Shown piece by piece: positions 62,150 to 64,000 of a stretch of 64,000 nt of DNA (positions within the stretch are counted from its first letter, which is position 1; every line of letters begins with the position of its first letter). The translations under genes and the position numbers were made by a program. This DNA is from JBEIGE01 sp040382055 (lineage in GTDB: Bacteria > Pseudomonadota > Gammaproteobacteria > Burkholderiales > Burkholderiaceae_C). The stretch lies in contig JBEIGE010000013.1 in the NCBI GenBank assembly GCA_040382055.1, positions 10,999 to 74,998 on the forward strand, given 5' to 3'. The notes under the pieces are model-generated. The model searched no databases, had not been told where the DNA came from, and saw only the letters and a list, made by a program, of their open reading frames with translations.

Positions 62150-63223
62150 TCAATCATTGGGTATGGATCCCTGGAAACGCGGATCCACATCCACTGGCGA
62201 CATTTCCAATGTCTGCTTTGACTGAATATGTTCAAAAACGCTTTTGACCAGCTTAGTACAGCCTTCATGGGTCAGGGCGGAAATCTCAAATACGGGGCCT
62301 TTGTACTTGAAGCGCTTGACGAAGTCCTTGACCAGCGCCTCTCGTTCATCTGCCGGCACCATATCAAGCTTGTTAAGAACCAGCCACCGGGGCTTGTCAA
62401 ACAAGGCCTTGTCGTACTTTTTCAATTCACCCACGATCGCCTTGGCCAGGGCAACAGAGTCCACTGTGTCATCAAAGGGTGCCATGTCCACCACGTGCAA
62501 AAGTAATCGGGTTCGCTGAAGGTGGCGCAGGAAGAGATGCCCCAATCCCGCGCCTTCTGAAGCGCCTTCTATCAATCCGGGCAAGTCAGCCACTACAAAG
62601 CTCTGTTCGGGACCCACGCGAACCACGCCCAGATTGGGGTGCAAGGTGGTAAAGGGGTAGTCTGCAATACGCGGTCTGGCGTTGGAGATCGCGGTAATCA
62701 AGGTCGATTTCCCAGCATTGGGCAGGCCCAGCAATCCCACATCAGCCAAAACTTTAAGTTCCAGCTTGAGGTTTTTTTTCTCGCCCGGCCAGCCAGGCGT
62801 TTTTTGGCGCGGCGCGCGGTTGATCGCGCTTTTGAAGCGCATATTGCCAAAGCCACCATCGCCGCCTTTGGCAATGGTGATTACCTCACCCGGGTTGAGC
62901 AACTCAAACAGGACTTCACCTGTTTCGACATCGCTAATGATGGTTCCGACCGGCATTTTGAGCGTGATATCGTCCCCAGCCGCACCAAACATATCAGACC
63001 CCATGCCATGCTGGCCGCGCTTGGCGTCATGGCGTCGGGAAAACCGGAAATCAACCAAGGTGTTGAGATTGGGGTCCGCTACTGCAAAAACATGACCGCC
63101 ACGGCCACCGTCTCCGCCGTTGGGACCGCCAAATTCCTTGTATTTTTCATGCCGGAAAGAGACACAGCCCGCACCGCCATCGCCCGCAGAGATGTCGATA
63201 TAGGCTTCGTCTACAAATTTCAT
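62150..63223 (-). CDS. obgE: GTPase ObgE/CgtA
   Basis: Ribosome-associated GTPase involved in 50S assembly and stress control. The 357 residues have a glycine-rich Obg fold (about 1-158; GDGGAGCVSFRHEKY) and a GTPase domain with G1 GLPNAGKST (about 164), G3 DLPGLIEGA and G4 LNKLD. It lacks a long OCT extension. Separated from rpmA by a strong terminator-like hairpin. Confidence 0.97.
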   Translation of the reverse strand: MKFVDEAYIDISAGDGGAGCVSFRHEKYKEFGGPNGGDGGRGGHVFAVADPNLNTLVDFRFSRRHDAKRGQHGMGSDMFGAAGDDITLKMPVGTIISDVETGEVLFELLNPGEVITIAKGGDGGFGNMRFKSAINRAPRQKTPGWPGEKKNLKLELKVLADVGLLGLPNAGKSTLITAISNARPRIADYPFTTLHPNLGVVRVGPEQSFVVADLPGLIEGASEGAGLGHLFLRHLQRTRLLLHVVDMAPFDDTVDSVALAKAIVGELKKYDKALFDKPRWLVLNKLDMVPADEREALVKDFVKRFKYKGPVFEISALTHEGCTKLVKSVFEHIQSKQTLEMSPVDVDPRFQGSIPND

Positions 63224-63249
63224 GGAGAATACTTTTCTGACTTATAAAC

Positions 63250-63280
63250 GAAAAACCCCGCAATGATGCAGGGTTTTTTC
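63250..63280 (-). terminator. Rho-independent terminator after rpmA
   Basis: Stem of about ten pairs (AAAAACCC-C-GC with GC-A-GGGTTTTT, one mismatch) and a six-base loop, followed on the minus strand by a T-run. It stands between the ribosomal protein genes and obgE, so obgE is expressed by read-through or its own promoter. Confidence 0.85.
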
Positions 63281-63296
63281 GTAAGTAGTTACAAAC

Positions 63297-63554
63297 TTAC
63301 GCAGGAATCACATTCACCGTATGCTTGTTCATGGAGCCCTTAATGGCAAAAGACACGTGCCCGTCAGCAAGCGCAAACAGGGTATGGTCTTTGCCAACGC
63401 CAACATTGGTTCCAGGGTGGAAACGGGTTCCGCGTTGGCGAACAATGATCGCGCCTGCAGTAACCAGTTCACCGCCGAACGCTTTAACACCCAACATCTT
63501 GGGTTGTGAATCACGTCCATTTCGCGTAGAGCCGCCGCCTTTTTTTTGTGCCAT
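63297..63554 (-). CDS. rpmA: 50S ribosomal protein L27
   Basis: Large-subunit protein near the peptidyl-transferase centre, 85 residues. Starts MAQKKGGGSTRNGRDSQPK, without the cleavable N-extension of Firmicutes. RQRGTRFHPGTNVG is typical. Twelve bases after rplU. Confidence 0.98.
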   Translation of the reverse strand: MAQKKGGGSTRNGRDSQPKMLGVKAFGGELVTAGAIIVRQRGTRFHPGTNVGVGKDHTLFALADGHVSFAIKGSMNKHTVNVIPA

Positions 63555-63566
63555 GACTCTTGCTCC

Positions 63567-63878
63567 TTACCCAGCAATTGCACCGATTTGCAGCTCTGTG
63601 AACTGCTGGCGATGACCTTGACGTTTTTGATAGTGCTTGCGACGACGCATTTTGAAAATACGAACTTTGTCGTGCTTGCCATGAGCCACCACCGTGACGG
63701 TGACCGTTGCGCCGGATACCAAGGGCGTACCAACCTTCAGATCTGCACCGTTTCCGATGGCTAGAACCTGGTCGATGACGATTTCTTGGCCTACATCCGC
63801 AGCAATCTGTTCTACTTTAATTTTTTCGCCTGCAGCAACACGATACTGTTTGCCACCGGTTTTTATGACCGCGTACAT
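63567..63878 (-). CDS. rplU: 50S ribosomal protein L21
   Basis: Large-subunit protein binding 23S rRNA, 103 residues, starting MYAVIKTGGKQYRV and containing KVRIFKMRRRKHYQKRQGHRQ near the C-terminus, the L21 signature. First gene of the rplU-rpmA unit, with an extended -10 promoter upstream. Confidence 0.98.
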   Translation of the reverse strand: MYAVIKTGGKQYRVAAGEKIKVEQIAADVGQEIVIDQVLAIGNGADLKVGTPLVSGATVTVTVVAHGKHDKVRIFKMRRRKHYQKRQGHRQQFTELQIGAIAG

Positions 63879-63928
63879 ATTGACCTCATCAATTTAGACC
63901 CTGAAGACGGATTTCCACAGAGCCCTAC

Positions 63929-63937
63929 AGTATAGCA
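63929..63937 (-). promoter_or_regulatory. Extended -10 element of the rplU promoter
   Basis: Minus-strand TGCTATACT (TGn plus TATACT). The expected transcription start is near 63922, leaving a leader of about 44 bases. The -35 match is poor, as is common for extended -10 promoters. Confidence 0.55.
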
Positions 63938-64000
63938 TTAAGGCCAACAAAAAGCATTTTTCAGTATGTCTGGCGTGTTATTGCGCGGGATTCTCGGCCA

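Noticed and set aside
63966..64000. Start of a rightward gene at the right edge (possibly ispB)
   Set aside because: An ATG with 11 open codons reaches the edge, but this is far too short to recognise and the usual neighbour of rplU cannot be confirmed.

Overview
The window looks like a chromosomal segment of a betaproteobacterium of the order Burkholderiales, family Comamonadaceae (Rhodoferax/Polaromonas-like). This is inferred from gene order (gpsA-secB-grxC-rhodanese; ubiE-Tim44-ubiJ-ubiB; hemA-prfA-prmC-grxD; rplU-rpmA-obgE-proB), from moderately GC-rich coding DNA, and from short intergenic repeats of a style I associate with that family. About 62 protein genes are packed tightly on both strands. 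No stretch over 300 bases lacks a gene, and I saw no rRNA, tRNA, insertion sequence, prophage or CRISPR array.

Layout. 1-2.2 kb: left-edge-truncated NAD-linked formate dehydrogenase beta subunit with a LysR regulator upstream. 2.3-8.1 kb: apbC/mrp, a patatin-like lipase, metG, a DUF1275 membrane protein and a DUF3460 protein. 8.1-15.5 kb: scpA followed by cofactor genes for NAD (nadB, nadA, nadC), biotin (bioB) and pantothenate (panB, panC). 15.5-23.1 kb: a cyanophycin locus, with an ABC transporter and a DUF1854 protein divergent from two cyanophycin synthetase genes. The first synthetase (cphA') has lost the Mur-ligase P-loop and the C-terminal Mur domain; the second is complete. 23.1-30.3 kb: gpsA, secB, grxC, rhodanese, gpmA, ctpA, a MoeB/ThiF-type protein, and a GGDEF gene overlapping a MinD/FlhG-type ATPase gene.

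30.3-37.8 kb is a long leftward run: a zinc-ribbon protein, DUF502, aspS, nudB, an EEP nuclease-like gene, clsB, folE, a BLUF blue-light sensor and a DUF429 protein. FolE and NudB are consecutive steps toward dihydroneopterin. 37.8-43.7 kb: a sodium:solute symporter and ubiquinone genes (ubiB, ubiJ, ubiE) with Tim44-like and DUF971 genes. 43.8-47.7 kb: one 1318-residue FAD/Fe-S oxidoreductase. 47.9-52.8 kb: a complete ugpBAECQ operon for glycerol-3-phosphate and glycerophosphodiester uptake and use. 53-58.4 kb: hemA, prfA, prmC, slyD, grxD and a lytic transglycosylase. 58.4-63.9 kb: proS, rppH, proB, obgE, rpmA, rplU. The last 60 bases show only the upstream side of the rplU promoter and no supportable gene.

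Most notable: (1) the cyanophycin locus, with an uncharacterised zinc-ribbon ABC transporter and DUF1854 protein, a synthetase paralogue apparently lacking the Arg-ligase site, and a noncanonical or damaged DUF1854 start; (2) repeat-derived DNA apparently inserted in frame in the formate dehydrogenase gene, related to a copy between hemA and prfA; (3) the folE-BLUF arrangement, joining blue-light sensing to pterin synthesis; (4) several genes whose -10 box lies directly before the start codon, suggesting leaderless mRNAs.
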